The notes under the pieces are model-generated. The model was not told the DNA's origin. It did not search any database and was given only the letters and a program-made list of their open reading frames with translations. 64,000 bases of DNA, taken from NCBI GenBank assembly GCA_013822265.1, contig PNKD01000003.1:1-64000 (forward strand), given 5' to 3'. Position numbers and translations under genes: made by a program. The stretch comes from Leptothrix sp. (in: b-proteobacteria). GTDB taxonomy: Bacteria; Pseudomonadota; Gammaproteobacteria; Burkholderiales; Burkholderiaceae_C. Below, piece after piece: positions 29,113 to 38,877 of this stretch. The first letter of the stretch is position 1. Each line of letters begins with the position of its first letter.

Positions 29113-31698
29113 TCAGACCCGCTGGTCGACGCCCTGGGCGAGGGTGAAGAAGAGTTCGCCGACAAGGTCGGCCAGTGCCGCGGCGCCACGGCCGAGTTGC
29201 AGCGACAGCGCGTGCAGCGCCTGCGCGATGGCCGCGTCGTCGGCGCCGCGCAGCGATTCCAGCGTCAGGCCGGCGCCATCGGCCGGCAGCAGTTCGAGCA
29301 GCGGCACCTGCAGCTCCGGCGGGCCCGGCAGCTTGCCGATCTCGGTGCGCAGCCGGCGCAGCACGCCGGCGAACGAGCGCGGGTTGGCGCTGTCCAGCAC
29401 CAGCAGGTCGGTGACAGCCAGCAGGCCCTCGTGGCGCTGGTAGCGCGCGCGGAAGGTGATGATGCTGTCGAACAGCTCGAGCAGCATGTCGATGCCGGCG
29501 GCACTGTCGAGCGCGTGCGCCTCGAGGAAGACACGCATGTGGGTGGTGACGGCGATCAGCCGCTCGGCGAGGCGGCCCACGGTCATCAGGCGCCAGCCGT
29601 GGTCGCGCGTCATGCGGTCGCTCTGCGCACCGGTCACGGCCGCCAGCCGCAGCGCCAGGCGGTCCAGCGCGGGCAGCACCTGCTGGCGCGAGGGCAGGTC
29701 GCCGGCAGCACATTCCAGTGCCTGCCCGAATCCTTCGCGCATCGAACGGATGAGGCCCCAGTGTTCGACCGACAGGCGTTCGCGCAGCGCCATCGAGGCA
29801 CGTTCCAGTGCCGTGAGGTTGTAGGCCACGCTGGCCGTGCCGTCCTGCGCGTCGGTGCGCCCCAGGCCAGCCAGCAGCGCACGCTCGAACAGGCCGGCGC
29901 TCTGCACGAGGGTGGGCACCCCCAGCGGGGCCAGGCCGACGCTCACGCACAACGTCGACAGCGCCGCCAGCAGCTCGGGCGGGGCTTCGCTGTCGGCGTC
30001 GACGAACAGCAGCGTGGCGCGCGCCAGGCGCGCGAGTTGTTCGGCGCGCTCGGTGTAGCGGCCCAGCCAGAACAGGTTCTCGCCGGTGCGGCTGCTCACC
30101 GGGCGACGGCGCATCGCGATGTCGTCCACTTCCAGCCGCTTGGGCAGCATGCTGAAGGTGTCGACCGGGCCGTCGGTCAGCACCCAGGTGTCGAGACTGG
30201 TGCCGCCGCGCTGCATGCTGACGCTGCCGTCCTCGCGCCGCGCCACGCGCGTCATGCCGCCCGGCAGCACGCGCCAGCGGCCGTTGCCGTCGGCAATGGC
30301 ATACACGCGCACCATCGCAGGGCGGGGGCTGAGGGCGCCGTCACCCCAGATCGGGGCGCGCGAGAACCGCAGCCGCCCCTGCACCGTCCAGGCGTCGGGA
30401 TCGTCGTCGATGGCCGCCGACCGGGACCGGCGCACATGAGAGGCCCGGCCACTGCCCGGAAAGGTGCTGCGCACGATCTTGTCGTCGAGGTGGTCGCGCA
30501 CGTCGGCCCAGGCCGCGGCCTCGCCGCACCACCAGGTGGGCAGCGAGGGCAGCAGCAGGTCTTCGCCGGTCAGCCGCCGCGCCACGCCGGGCATGAAACC
30601 CTGGATCGCGGGCGATTCGAGAAAGGCGCTGCCCATCGCGTTGGCCATCACCACGGTGCCGGCGCGCGCGGCCTGCAGCAGGCCGGGCACGCCCAGCGTG
30701 CTGTCGGGGCGAAGTTCCAGCGGGTCGCACCAGTCGTCGTCGAGGCGGCGCAGCAGGCCGTGCACGGGCTCCAGCCCCTGCACCGTCTTCAGAAAGAGGC
30801 GATCGCCGCGCACCGTGAGATCACCGCCCTCGACCAGCGGCAGGCCCAGGTAGCGCGCCAGGTAGGCGTGCTCGAAGTAGGTCTCGCTGTAGGGGCCGGG
30901 CGTGAGCAGCACGACGCGCGGCGCGCCGTCGCCCAGGCGCAGCGCGACCTCGCGCGCGGCGGCGTCCAGGGTGTCGAGCAGGCAGCGGTAGCTGCTGGCG
31001 ATGCGCTGCACGTGCAGGTCGCGGAAGGCCTCGGGGAACTGGCGTGCCACGACCATGCGGTTGTGCATCACGTAGCCCAGGCCCGACGGGCCCTGCGTGC
31101 GCTGCGACACCTGCCACCAGCGGCCGTCGGGCCCGCGCGCGATGTCGAAGGCGGCGATGAACAGGTGCATGCCCTGCGGCGGCACGACGCCGATCATGGG
31201 CCGCAGCCAGCCCGGGTGGCGCAGCAGCAGCGCGGGCGGCAGCAAGCCTTCGCGCAGCAGGTGCTGCGGGCCGTAGAGGTCGGCGAGCATGCGTTGCAGC
31301 AGGTCGGCGCGCTGCCTCACGCCGGCCTCGATGCCGGCCCACTCGGCAGGCTCGATCAGCAGCGGCAGCAGCTCCAGCGACCAGGCCCGCGCCGCGGCGC
31401 CGACCTTGGGGTCGTCGCTGAAGACGTTGTGCGTGACGCCGTCCATCTGGATGCGCTGCGCCACCTGGCCGACACGCCGGTCGAGGTCGTCGGCCAGCTC
31501 GGCGCCGGCTGCCGGCGCGGGCAGGGCCTGCGCGAATCGCCGCCACGCGCCGCGCAACGCACCGTCGGGGCCGCGCAACTCGTCCCACACGCCCGGCTCG
31601 GCCGGCAGGGCCCGCGACGACAGCGTGTGCAGCCCGGCATCACCGTTGCCGAAGGCGGTTTCGAAGGGCAGCGAACTTTGCGACTGGGTCTGTGCCAT
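29113..31698 (-). CDS. Circularly permuted ATP-grasp / alpha-E fusion protein
   Basis: N-term VVLLTPGPYSETYFEHAYLARYLGLPLVEGGDL, VHGLLRRLDDDWCDPLELR; C-term RTGENLFWLGRYTERAEQLARLAR (alpha-E start motif). Confidence 0.9.
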   Translation of the reverse strand: MAQTQSQSSLPFETAFGNGDAGLHTLSSRALPAEPGVWDELRGPDGALRGAWRRFAQALPAPAAGAELADDLDRRVGQVAQRIQMDGVTHNVFSDDPKVGAAARAWSLELLPLLIEPAEWAGIEAGVRQRADLLQRMLADLYGPQHLLREGLLPPALLLRHPGWLRPMIGVVPPQGMHLFIAAFDIARGPDGRWWQVSQRTQGPSGLGYVMHNRMVVARQFPEAFRDLHVQRIASSYRCLLDTLDAAAREVALRLGDGAPRVVLLTPGPYSETYFEHAYLARYLGLPLVEGGDLTVRGDRLFLKTVQGLEPVHGLLRRLDDDWCDPLELRPDSTLGVPGLLQAARAGTVVMANAMGSAFLESPAIQGFMPGVARRLTGEDLLLPSLPTWWCGEAAAWADVRDHLDDKIVRSTFPGSGRASHVRRSRSAAIDDDPDAWTVQGRLRFSRAPIWGDGALSPRPAMVRVYAIADGNGRWRVLPGGMTRVARREDGSVSMQRGGTSLDTWVLTDGPVDTFSMLPKRLEVDDIAMRRRPVSSRTGENLFWLGRYTERAEQLARLARATLLFVDADSEAPPELLAALSTLCVSVGLAPLGVPTLVQSAGLFERALLAGLGRTDAQDGTASVAYNLTALERASMALRERLSVEHWGLIRSMREGFGQALECAAGDLPSRQQVLPALDRLALRLAAVTGAQSDRMTRDHGWRLMTVGRLAERLIAVTTHMRVFLEAHALDSAAGIDMLLELFDSIITFRARYQRHEGLLAVTDLLVLDSANPRSFAGVLRRLRTEIGKLPGPPELQVPLLELLPADGAGLTLESLRGADDAAIAQALHALSLQLGRGAAALADLVGELFFTLAQGVDQRV

Positions 31699-31727
31699 CG
31701 GGCCGTCGGGTGGGGGCGATGCGGCGG

Positions 31728-34700
31728 TCAGCGCCGCAGGTCCATGGTGAACGGGTGCTCGAGGCTGGGCGTGGCGGCCTGCACGTCGATGACGCCCGGC
31801 GTGTGTCCGAAGCGGAAAAAGCGCGACAGGCGCCGGCTCTCGGCCTCGTAGCTGTTGACCGGCAAGGTCTCGTGGCTGCGGCCGCCCGGGTGCGCCACGT
31901 GGTAGCGGCAGCCGCCCAGGCTGCGTCCTTTGCCTCGCGCTTGCCAGGTGTCGACGAGGTCGAAAGTCAGCGGCGCATGCACCTTGATCGTCGGGTGCAG
32001 CGCCGAGGGCGGCTGCCAGGCGCGGTAGCGCACGCCGCCGACGAACTCGCCGATGCGGCCGGTAGGCTGCAGCGGCAGCGCGCGGCCGTTGACGGTGACG
32101 ACGTGGCGGTTGCCGTTGAGGCCCGTGGCCTTGACCTCCAGCCGCTCGAGCGACGAATCGACGTAACGCACCGTGCCGCCGGCCGAGCCCTCTTCACCCA
32201 TCACGTGCCAGGGTTCGAGCGCGTTGCGCAGCGTGAGCTCGACGCCGGCCACGGCGATGTCGCCAATGAGCGGGAAGCGGAACGCGAAGTGCGGCGCGAA
32301 CCAGGCGCTGTCGAAGGCGAAGCCGGCGGCGACGAGGTCGGCCATGACACCGTCGAAGTCCATCTGCACGAAGGTCGGCAGCAGGAAGCGGTCGTGCAGG
32401 CCGGTGCCCCAGCGTGTCAGCCGCGTGGCACCGCGGCCGCGGTAGGGCTGCTTCCAGAACCAGGCCAGCAGCGCACGCAGCAGCAGCTGCTGCGCCAGGC
32501 TCATGCGGGCATGCGGCGGCATCTCGAAGGCGCGCAGCTCGAGCAGGCCCAGCCGGCCGGTGGGGCCGTCGGGCGAGTAGAGCTTGTCGATGCAGAACTC
32601 GCTGCGGTGGGTGTTGCCGCTAACGTCGACCAGCAGGTTGCGCAGGCTGCGGTCGATGACCCAGGGCGGCACCTGGCCGCCGGCCGTGGCGCCGTAGAGG
32701 GCCTGCTGGCGCTCGAGTTCGGCCAGGCCGATCTCGACCTCGTAGACCTGGTCGCCGCGGGCCTCGTCCAAACGCGGCGCCTGGCTCGTGGGGCCGATGA
32801 ACATGCCGCTGAACAGGTAGCTCAGCGAGGGGTGGTTGTGCCAGTAGGTGATGAGGCTGGCCAGCACGTCGGGCCGGCGCAGGAAGGGGCTGTCGGCCGG
32901 CGTGGCGCCGCCCAGCACGAAGTGGTTGCCGCCGCCGGTGCCGGTGTGGCGGCCGTCGAGCATGAACTTCTCGGTCGACAGCCGCGTCCGGTGCGCGGCC
33001 TCGTAGAGGAACTCGGTGTGGTCGACGAGTTCGGCCCAGTCGTGCGCGGGGTGGATGTTGACCTCGATGACGCCCGGGTCGGGCGTCACGGCCAGCGACT
33101 TCAGGCGCGGGTCACGCGGCGGCGGGTAGCCCTCGAGCACGACCTTCATCGCCAGCTCGGCGCAGGTGGCCTCGACGGCGGCCACGAGCTCGAGGTAGTC
33201 CTCCAGGTGCTTCAGCGGCGGCATGAAGACGTAGAGCACGCCGCTCTTGCCGCCATGCTGCTGCTCGGCCTTGGGGCCGTTGCCGCGCTGCGGATCGCGC
33301 ACCTCGACGCACAGCGCGGTGCGCGTGAGCTCGCCGGCCGATTCGAAGCGCGCGGGCGGGGCCAGCGGGTCGCGCGGGAAGGGCGTGACCGGCTCGTGCT
33401 CGGTGCCCGCGCCGTCGATGCCGGCGCCACCGCCCTTGCCCGCAGCGCCACCGCGGCGCGCTGCGACGCGGCCGGCCACGGCACCATGGCCCGCCAGGCC
33501 CGCGGCTGCAGCGCCGCGGCCGCCTGGGCCTGCTTCACCTTGGCCGGCGCCGGTTTCGGCGCGCCCGTACAGCGCCTGCTGCATGCGCAGCGCGGCGGCC
33601 GAAGGCAGGGGCACCTGCGGTGCAAACGGGTCCTGCACCATCGTGAAGGGCTGGTCGCCCTCGGCGGCCCAGGCCTGCGAGTCGAGCGGCAGGCGCCAGC
33701 CCATCGGCGAATCGCCCGGGATCAGGTACAGGCGGTCGTCGCGCAGGAACCAGGGGCCGGTGATCCACGCCGGGCCGGCGGCCGTGGCCTGCCACTCACG
33801 CCTGAGCGGCAGCAAATAGCCCACGGTGGCGTCCAACCCTTGGGTGAAGACGCGGCGCAGGCGCGCGCGCTCGAGCTCGTCGTCCAGCCGCGCGTCGAAG
33901 GGGTCGACGTTCACCGGCAGGCGCCGCTCGCGCCACAGGTAGTAGTAGGTGTCCTCGAAGGTCGGCTGCACGAAGGCGGTGGGCAGGCCGAGCCGGCGCG
34001 TCAACGTGTGCAGGAAGGTCTTGGCGTCGTCGGCGGTGCAGCGGTGGGTCTCGCGCTCGTCGGCGAAGAGGCTGGGGTCGGTCCAGCAGGGCTGGCCGTC
34101 GGCGCGCCAGCAGATGCTCAGCGCCCAGCGCGGCAGCTGCTCGCCGGGGTACCACTTGCCCTGGCCGAAGTGCAGGAAGGCGCCCTGGCCGTAGCGCGCC
34201 GCCAGCTTGTGCACCAGCCCGGTGGCCAGGCCGCGCTTGGTGGGGCCCAGCGCGTCGGTGTTCCACTCGGCGGCGTCGCGGTCGTCGACGGCCACGAAGG
34301 TGGGCTCGCCGCCCATCGTCAGCCGCACGTCCTGCGCCTGCAGCTTCGCGTCGACGTCGTGGCCGAGCTTGTCGATGGCACGCCACTGCTCGTCGCTGTA
34401 AGGCAGGGTGACACGCGGCGACTCGTAGATGCGCGTCACTTCCATGTGGTGCGAGAACTCGACCTCGCACTCGTCCACCGCGCCGCTCACGGGCGCGGCG
34501 GTGCTGGGTTCGGGCGTGCAGGCCACCGGGATGTGGCCCTCGCCGGCGAGCAGGCCGCTGGTCGGGTCCAGCCCGATCCAGCCCGCGCCGGGCAGGTAGA
34601 CCTCGCACCAGGCATGCAGGTCGGTGAAGTCGACCTCGGCGCCGCTGGGGCCGTCCAGGCTCCTCACGTCGGGCTTGAGCTGGATGAGATAGCCCGAGAC

Positions 34701-35300
34701 GAAACGCGCCGCCAGCCCCAGGTGGCGCAGCGTCTGCACCAGCAGCCAGCCGGTGTCGCGGCACGAGCCGCTGCCGTTGGTGAGCGTGACCTCGGGCGTC
34801 TGCACGCCCGGCTCCATGCGGATCAGGTAGCTGATGTCGTGCTGCAGGCGCTGGTTGACGCCGACGAGGAAGTCGATGGTGCGCTGCTCGTCGAGCTTGA
34901 TGCTCTCGACGAAGGCCTTCAAGCGCGGCGTGGGCTCGCACTTCGCGAGGTAGGGCACGAGGTCGAGCGCGGCGTCTTCGGTGTAGGTGAAGGGAAAGTT
35001 CTCGGCCTCGGGCTCGAGGAAGAAGTCGAAGGGGTTGAGCACCGACAGCTCGGCCACGAGGTCGACCGTGACCTTGAACTCACGCGTCATCTCCGGGAAC
35101 ACCAGCCGCGCCGCGTAGTTGGCGAAGGGGTCCTGCTGCCAGTTGATGAAGTGGCCCGCCGGCTCGACGCGCAACGAGTAGCCGAGGATGCGTGTGCGGC
35201 AGTGCGGCGCCGGGCGCAGGCGCACGACCTGGGGGCCGAGCGTGACGCGGCGGTCGTAGCGGTAATGCGTGACGTGGTTCAGCGCAACATGGATGGACAC
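31728..35300 (-). CDS. Transglutaminase-like + DUF2126 large protein
   Basis: N-term transglutaminase core GSGSCRDTGWLLVQTLRHLGLAARFVSGYLIQL...LHAWCEVYLPGAGWIGLDPTSG; C-term LEGYPPPRDPRLKSLAVTPDPGVIEVNIHPA and DGRHTGTGGGNHFVLGGATPADSPFLRRPD. Confidence 0.92.
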   Translation of the reverse strand: MSIHVALNHVTHYRYDRRVTLGPQVVRLRPAPHCRTRILGYSLRVEPAGHFINWQQDPFANYAARLVFPEMTREFKVTVDLVAELSVLNPFDFFLEPEAENFPFTYTEDAALDLVPYLAKCEPTPRLKAFVESIKLDEQRTIDFLVGVNQRLQHDISYLIRMEPGVQTPEVTLTNGSGSCRDTGWLLVQTLRHLGLAARFVSGYLIQLKPDVRSLDGPSGAEVDFTDLHAWCEVYLPGAGWIGLDPTSGLLAGEGHIPVACTPEPSTAAPVSGAVDECEVEFSHHMEVTRIYESPRVTLPYSDEQWRAIDKLGHDVDAKLQAQDVRLTMGGEPTFVAVDDRDAAEWNTDALGPTKRGLATGLVHKLAARYGQGAFLHFGQGKWYPGEQLPRWALSICWRADGQPCWTDPSLFADERETHRCTADDAKTFLHTLTRRLGLPTAFVQPTFEDTYYYLWRERRLPVNVDPFDARLDDELERARLRRVFTQGLDATVGYLLPLRREWQATAAGPAWITGPWFLRDDRLYLIPGDSPMGWRLPLDSQAWAAEGDQPFTMVQDPFAPQVPLPSAAALRMQQALYGRAETGAGQGEAGPGGRGAAAAGLAGHGAVAGRVAARRGGAAGKGGGAGIDGAGTEHEPVTPFPRDPLAPPARFESAGELTRTALCVEVRDPQRGNGPKAEQQHGGKSGVLYVFMPPLKHLEDYLELVAAVEATCAELAMKVVLEGYPPPRDPRLKSLAVTPDPGVIEVNIHPAHDWAELVDHTEFLYEAAHRTRLSTEKFMLDGRHTGTGGGNHFVLGGATPADSPFLRRPDVLASLITYWHNHPSLSYLFSGMFIGPTSQAPRLDEARGDQVYEVEIGLAELERQQALYGATAGGQVPPWVIDRSLRNLLVDVSGNTHRSEFCIDKLYSPDGPTGRLGLLELRAFEMPPHARMSLAQQLLLRALLAWFWKQPYRGRGATRLTRWGTGLHDRFLLPTFVQMDFDGVMADLVAAGFAFDSAWFAPHFAFRFPLIGDIAVAGVELTLRNALEPWHVMGEEGSAGGTVRYVDSSLERLEVKATGLNGNRHVVTVNGRALPLQPTGRIGEFVGGVRYRAWQPPSALHPTIKVHAPLTFDLVDTWQARGKGRSLGGCRYHVAHPGGRSHETLPVNSYEAESRRLSRFFRFGHTPGVIDVQAATPSLEHPFTMDLRR

Positions 35301-35393
35301 GGGCGTGGGCTCCTGGGCTTTTTTGGGGGGTCGGCCATCGGTTCTTGCAAGCGGCGGGCCACGTTGCGGCTACACGGCCCGCAGCACGGCCCC

Positions 35394-37868
35394 TCAGGGC
35401 ACGACAGGCGCTGTTACCACGCTTGCATGATGCCAGTAACGTCTGGCGACATCGCGCGCACACAGGCCTGCGGGGGCCGCTGCGCCGGAGGGTGCAGCCA
35501 GGGCCGCGCCGGCCGGCCAGGTCAAGGCGCCGCAGCGGTCGCTGCGCACCACGGCGATGCCGCGGCGCTCGTAGCGCGCCATCACCTCGGGCGCCGGGTG
35601 GCCGTAGCGGCTGCGGTAGCCGGCCTGCACCACCGCCAGGCGCGCCTGCACGGCATCGAGGAAGGCGGGCGTCGACGAGGTCTTGCTGCCGTGGTGCGGC
35701 ACCAGCAGCACCTCGCTGCGCAGCGAGGTGCCCGCGCGCTGCAGCAGCGCGGTTTCCTGGGCTGCCTCGATGTCGCCGGTGATCAGCGCACGCGCGCCGC
35801 CGGTGGCCTGCACGCTCAGCACGCAGCTCAGCGCGTTGGGCCTGGCCGGCCCCGCCAGGTCTTGCGCGGCAGGGTGCAGGATCTCGAAGCGCACGCCGTC
35901 CCACTGCCAGCGCTGGCCTGCGCTGCACGGGTTGTGCGGCACGCCACGCGCCTGCGCCGTGGCACGCAACGGGTGGTCGTCGGCCAGCGAGCTCGTCAGC
36001 GCGCCCACCGGCAGACCGGCCATCACGGTGGCGGCGCCGCCGACGTGGTCGCTGTCGCGGTGACTCAGCACCAGCAGGTCGACGCGCGTCTCGCCACGGG
36101 CGCGCAGCAGCGGCAGCAGCACGCGAGCGCCGGCGTCGGCGTCGGGCGTGTAGGCCGGGCCGGTGTCGAAGAGCAGCAGGTGGCCGCTCGTGCGCACCAG
36201 CACCGCCGTGCCCTGCCCGACGTCGGCGGCCACCAGCTCGAACTGCCCCGCCGGTGGCCGCGCCAGCGGCGGCGCCAGCAAGGGCAGGGCCAGCGGCAGC
36301 GCCAGCCAGCGCAGGCGCGCCGGCAGCGGCCACAGCGCCAACGCGCCGGCCAGCAGGCCGCTGGCCATCGCCCAGGGCGGCGCGGCGGCCGCCGACCACT
36401 GCGCCAGCGGCAGGCTGGCCAGGCCCTGCAGCACGGCCGTCAGCGCCTGCACCAGCCCCGCGGCCAGGCTCCACAGCGGCGGCACCAGCACCCCCAGCAT
36501 GGCCAGCGGCACGACCAGCAACGTGACCAGCGGGATGGCCGCCAGGTTGGCCGCGAACCCCACCAGCGACACCTGCTGGAAAAACACCAGCGACAGCGGC
36601 GCCAGGCCCACCGTGGCCACGACCTGGGTGCGCAGGCCGGCGCGCAGGGCCTGCACGGCGCGCGCGCGCCGGCCCCGGGGCGCGTCGCCTGCGGCCTGCA
36701 CCGGCTCTGACACCACGAGCAGCGCCACCGCGACGAACGACAGCCAGAACCCCGGCTGCAGCAGCGCCCACGGGTCGCCCAGCACCACCGCCAGCGCGGC
36801 GGCCAGCAGCACCGCCGGCAGCGGCCAACGCACACCGGCGCCGCGCAGCAGCACCACGGCGGCGATCATGCCCACCGTGCGCTGCGCCGGCACGCCCCAG
36901 CCCGCCAGCACCGCATAGGCGGCGGCGGCGACCAGCCCGCCCCAGCGGGCGGCCTGCGGCGCGGGCAGCACGAGCGGCAGGCGCGGATGGCGGCGCCACA
37001 GCGCGCCGACCACGGTGCCCGCCAGCCAGGCGAACATCGTCACGTGCAGGCCCGAGATGCTCATCAGGTGCGCCACGCCGGTGATGCGGAAGAGGTCCCA
37101 GTCGGCGCCCTGGATGGCCGCCTGGTCGCCGATGAGCAGCGCCGCCAGCACGCCGGCCGCGGCGCCTTCGCCGACCTGGCGCTGCAACGCGTCGCGCAGC
37201 GACTGGCGCAGCCGTTCGACCGGCGCGCCGGCGTCCTCGGCCAGCTTGACCGCCGGTGCCGCAGGCCGCGCGCGCACCGTGCCGCTGGCGCCCAGGCCGC
37301 GCTCGAACATCCACAGTTCGAGGTCGAAGCCGTGGGGGTTGAAGCTGCCGTGTGGCTGGCGCAGCCGCACCGGCAGCTGCCAGCGCTGGCCGGCACGCAG
37401 GGCCTCGGCGGGGCCGCTGACCAGGCTGTCGTCGTCGACCCCGCGGTACCAGCCGAGCGACAGCCGCGGCGGCAGCGCCACCGGCAGGCCGCGCTGCGTG
37501 GCGCTCTCGGTGGCCAGCACGAAACGTGTGCCGGTGAGCCCGCTGCGCGGCAGCTCGGCCACCATGCCGGTGACGAGCAGGTCCTGGCCCTCCAGCGCCA
37601 GTGGCAGGCGCTGCTGCAGCCGGTGCCCGGCGCGCAGCGAGGTGCTGGCAAACCCCATCGCGGCGACACACAGGGCCAGCGCCGCCAGCGCCACGGCGCG
37701 GCCGCGCCGGCGCCATGCCGCCAGCGCCAGCAGCAGCGCGCCGCCGCCGAGGCCCCAGGCCAGGGATTCGGGCCACAGCGCGGCCTGCTGAAGTTGCAGC
37801 GCCACGCCGCCAAGCCAGGCCCCGGCCAGCACCGTGGCACACGCGGCCGGGCTGCGGGCGGGAGTCAT
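35394..37868 (-). CDS. comEC: DNA internalization competence protein ComEC/Rec2
   Basis: DUF4131-like N-terminus, HLMSISGLHVTMFAWLAG, C-terminal MBL region VGQGTAVLVRTSGHLLLFDTGPAY...LVLSHRDSDHVGGAATV. Confidence 0.9.
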   Translation of the reverse strand: MTPARSPAACATVLAGAWLGGVALQLQQAALWPESLAWGLGGGALLLALAAWRRRGRAVALAALALCVAAMGFASTSLRAGHRLQQRLPLALEGQDLLVTGMVAELPRSGLTGTRFVLATESATQRGLPVALPPRLSLGWYRGVDDDSLVSGPAEALRAGQRWQLPVRLRQPHGSFNPHGFDLELWMFERGLGASGTVRARPAAPAVKLAEDAGAPVERLRQSLRDALQRQVGEGAAAGVLAALLIGDQAAIQGADWDLFRITGVAHLMSISGLHVTMFAWLAGTVVGALWRRHPRLPLVLPAPQAARWGGLVAAAAYAVLAGWGVPAQRTVGMIAAVVLLRGAGVRWPLPAVLLAAALAVVLGDPWALLQPGFWLSFVAVALLVVSEPVQAAGDAPRGRRARAVQALRAGLRTQVVATVGLAPLSLVFFQQVSLVGFAANLAAIPLVTLLVVPLAMLGVLVPPLWSLAAGLVQALTAVLQGLASLPLAQWSAAAAPPWAMASGLLAGALALWPLPARLRWLALPLALPLLAPPLARPPAGQFELVAADVGQGTAVLVRTSGHLLLFDTGPAYTPDADAGARVLLPLLRARGETRVDLLVLSHRDSDHVGGAATVMAGLPVGALTSSLADDHPLRATAQARGVPHNPCSAGQRWQWDGVRFEILHPAAQDLAGPARPNALSCVLSVQATGGARALITGDIEAAQETALLQRAGTSLRSEVLLVPHHGSKTSSTPAFLDAVQARLAVVQAGYRSRYGHPAPEVMARYERRGIAVVRSDRCGALTWPAGAALAAPSGAAAPAGLCARDVARRYWHHASVVTAPVVP

Positions 37869-37931
37869 CGTGCCAGTCTAGGGGCCGGTGTAGCATGCCG
37901 CGCCCCCCACAAGGACCCCCTCGGAAGTGCC

Positions 37932-38393
37932 ATGACCCCCGTTGCCCAACGACTGCAAGCTCTCTCGATCACGCTGCCGCCGGTGGCCGTGCCCGCCGCG
38001 GCCTACGTGCCCTTCGTGCGCAGCGGCAACCTGGTCTTCATCTCGGGCCACATCGCGCGGCGCGAGGGCAAGCCGCTGGTCGGCCAGCTGGGCGCCACCC
38101 TGAGCACCGCCGAAGGCCAGGCCGCCGCGCGCGCCGTGGCCGTCGACCTGCTGGGCACGCTGCAGGCCGCCGTGGGCGACCTGGCGAACGTCAGGCGCAT
38201 CGTCAAGCTGCTGAGCCTGGTCAACAGCGCGCCCACCTTCACCGAGCATCACCTGGTGACCAACGGCTGCAGCGAGCTCTTGGTGGCCGTGTTCGGCGCC
38301 GAGGTGGGAGCCCATGCGCGCAGCGCCTTCGGCGTGGCGCAGTTGCCGATGGGGGCCTGCGTCGAGATCGAACTCATCGCCGAAGTGCAGTGA
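37932..38393 (+). CDS. RidA family protein
   Basis: YVPFVRSGNLVFISGHIAR...AVAVDLLGTLQAAVGDLANVRRIVKLLSLVNS. Confidence 0.88.
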   Translation: MTPVAQRLQALSITLPPVAVPAAAYVPFVRSGNLVFISGHIARREGKPLVGQLGATLSTAEGQAAARAVAVDLLGTLQAAVGDLANVRRIVKLLSLVNSAPTFTEHHLVTNGCSELLVAVFGAEVGAHARSAFGVAQLPMGACVEIELIAEVQ

Positions 38394-38872
38394 GCGCGCG
38401 CCTGTCGCCACGCCGGCTGTGCGCGGCCATGGTGGCCGTGCCGCTGGGCGCGGTAGCCACGGCGCTGATCACGCAGCATGGGCTGGACATGATGCCCTGC
38501 CCGTGGTGCGTGCTGCAGCGCATGATCTTCGTGGCCATCGCGGTGGCGGCACTGCCCGGCCTGCTGGCCGGCGGCGCCGCGGCGCGCTGGTTGAGCGGCC
38601 CGCTGGCGGCCCTGCTGGCGCTGAGCGGCATGGCCGCGGCGCTGTGGCAGCACTTCGTCGCGGCCGCGAGCACCTCGTGCGCGATGACGCTGGCCGACCG
38701 CATCGTGCGCGGCAGCGGCCTCGACGAGATGGCGCCGGCCGTGTTTGCGCCGTATGCCAGCTGCGCCGAAGCCCGGGCCACGCTGCTGGGCCTGCCCTAC
38801 GAGTACTACAGCCTGGCGCTGTTCGGCCTGCTGCTGGCCGGCGCCGTGGCGCTGATGCGCGGCCGCCGCTGA
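38390..38872 (+). CDS. dsbB: Disulfide bond formation protein B (DsbB)
   Basis: GTGA overlap start; MMPCPWCVLQRMIFVAIA (CxxC), second Cys pair (TSCAMT...ASCAEA), 4 TM. Confidence 0.85.
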   Translation: MSARLSPRRLCAAMVAVPLGAVATALITQHGLDMMPCPWCVLQRMIFVAIAVAALPGLLAGGAAARWLSGPLAALLALSGMAAALWQHFVAAASTSCAMTLADRIVRGSGLDEMAPAVFAPYASCAEARATLLGLPYEYYSLALFGLLLAGAVALMRGRR

Positions 38873-38877
38873 GGCGG

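Noticed and set aside
29074-31851. 925-aa plus-strand ORF
   Set aside because: Antisense to the ATP-grasp/alpha-E fusion gene, which has clear family motifs.
31692-36710. 1672-aa plus-strand ORF
   Set aside because: Antisense to the DUF2126 and comEC genes; His/Gln/Arg/Ala/Val-rich composition typical of shadow frames in high-GC DNA, no recognisable motif.
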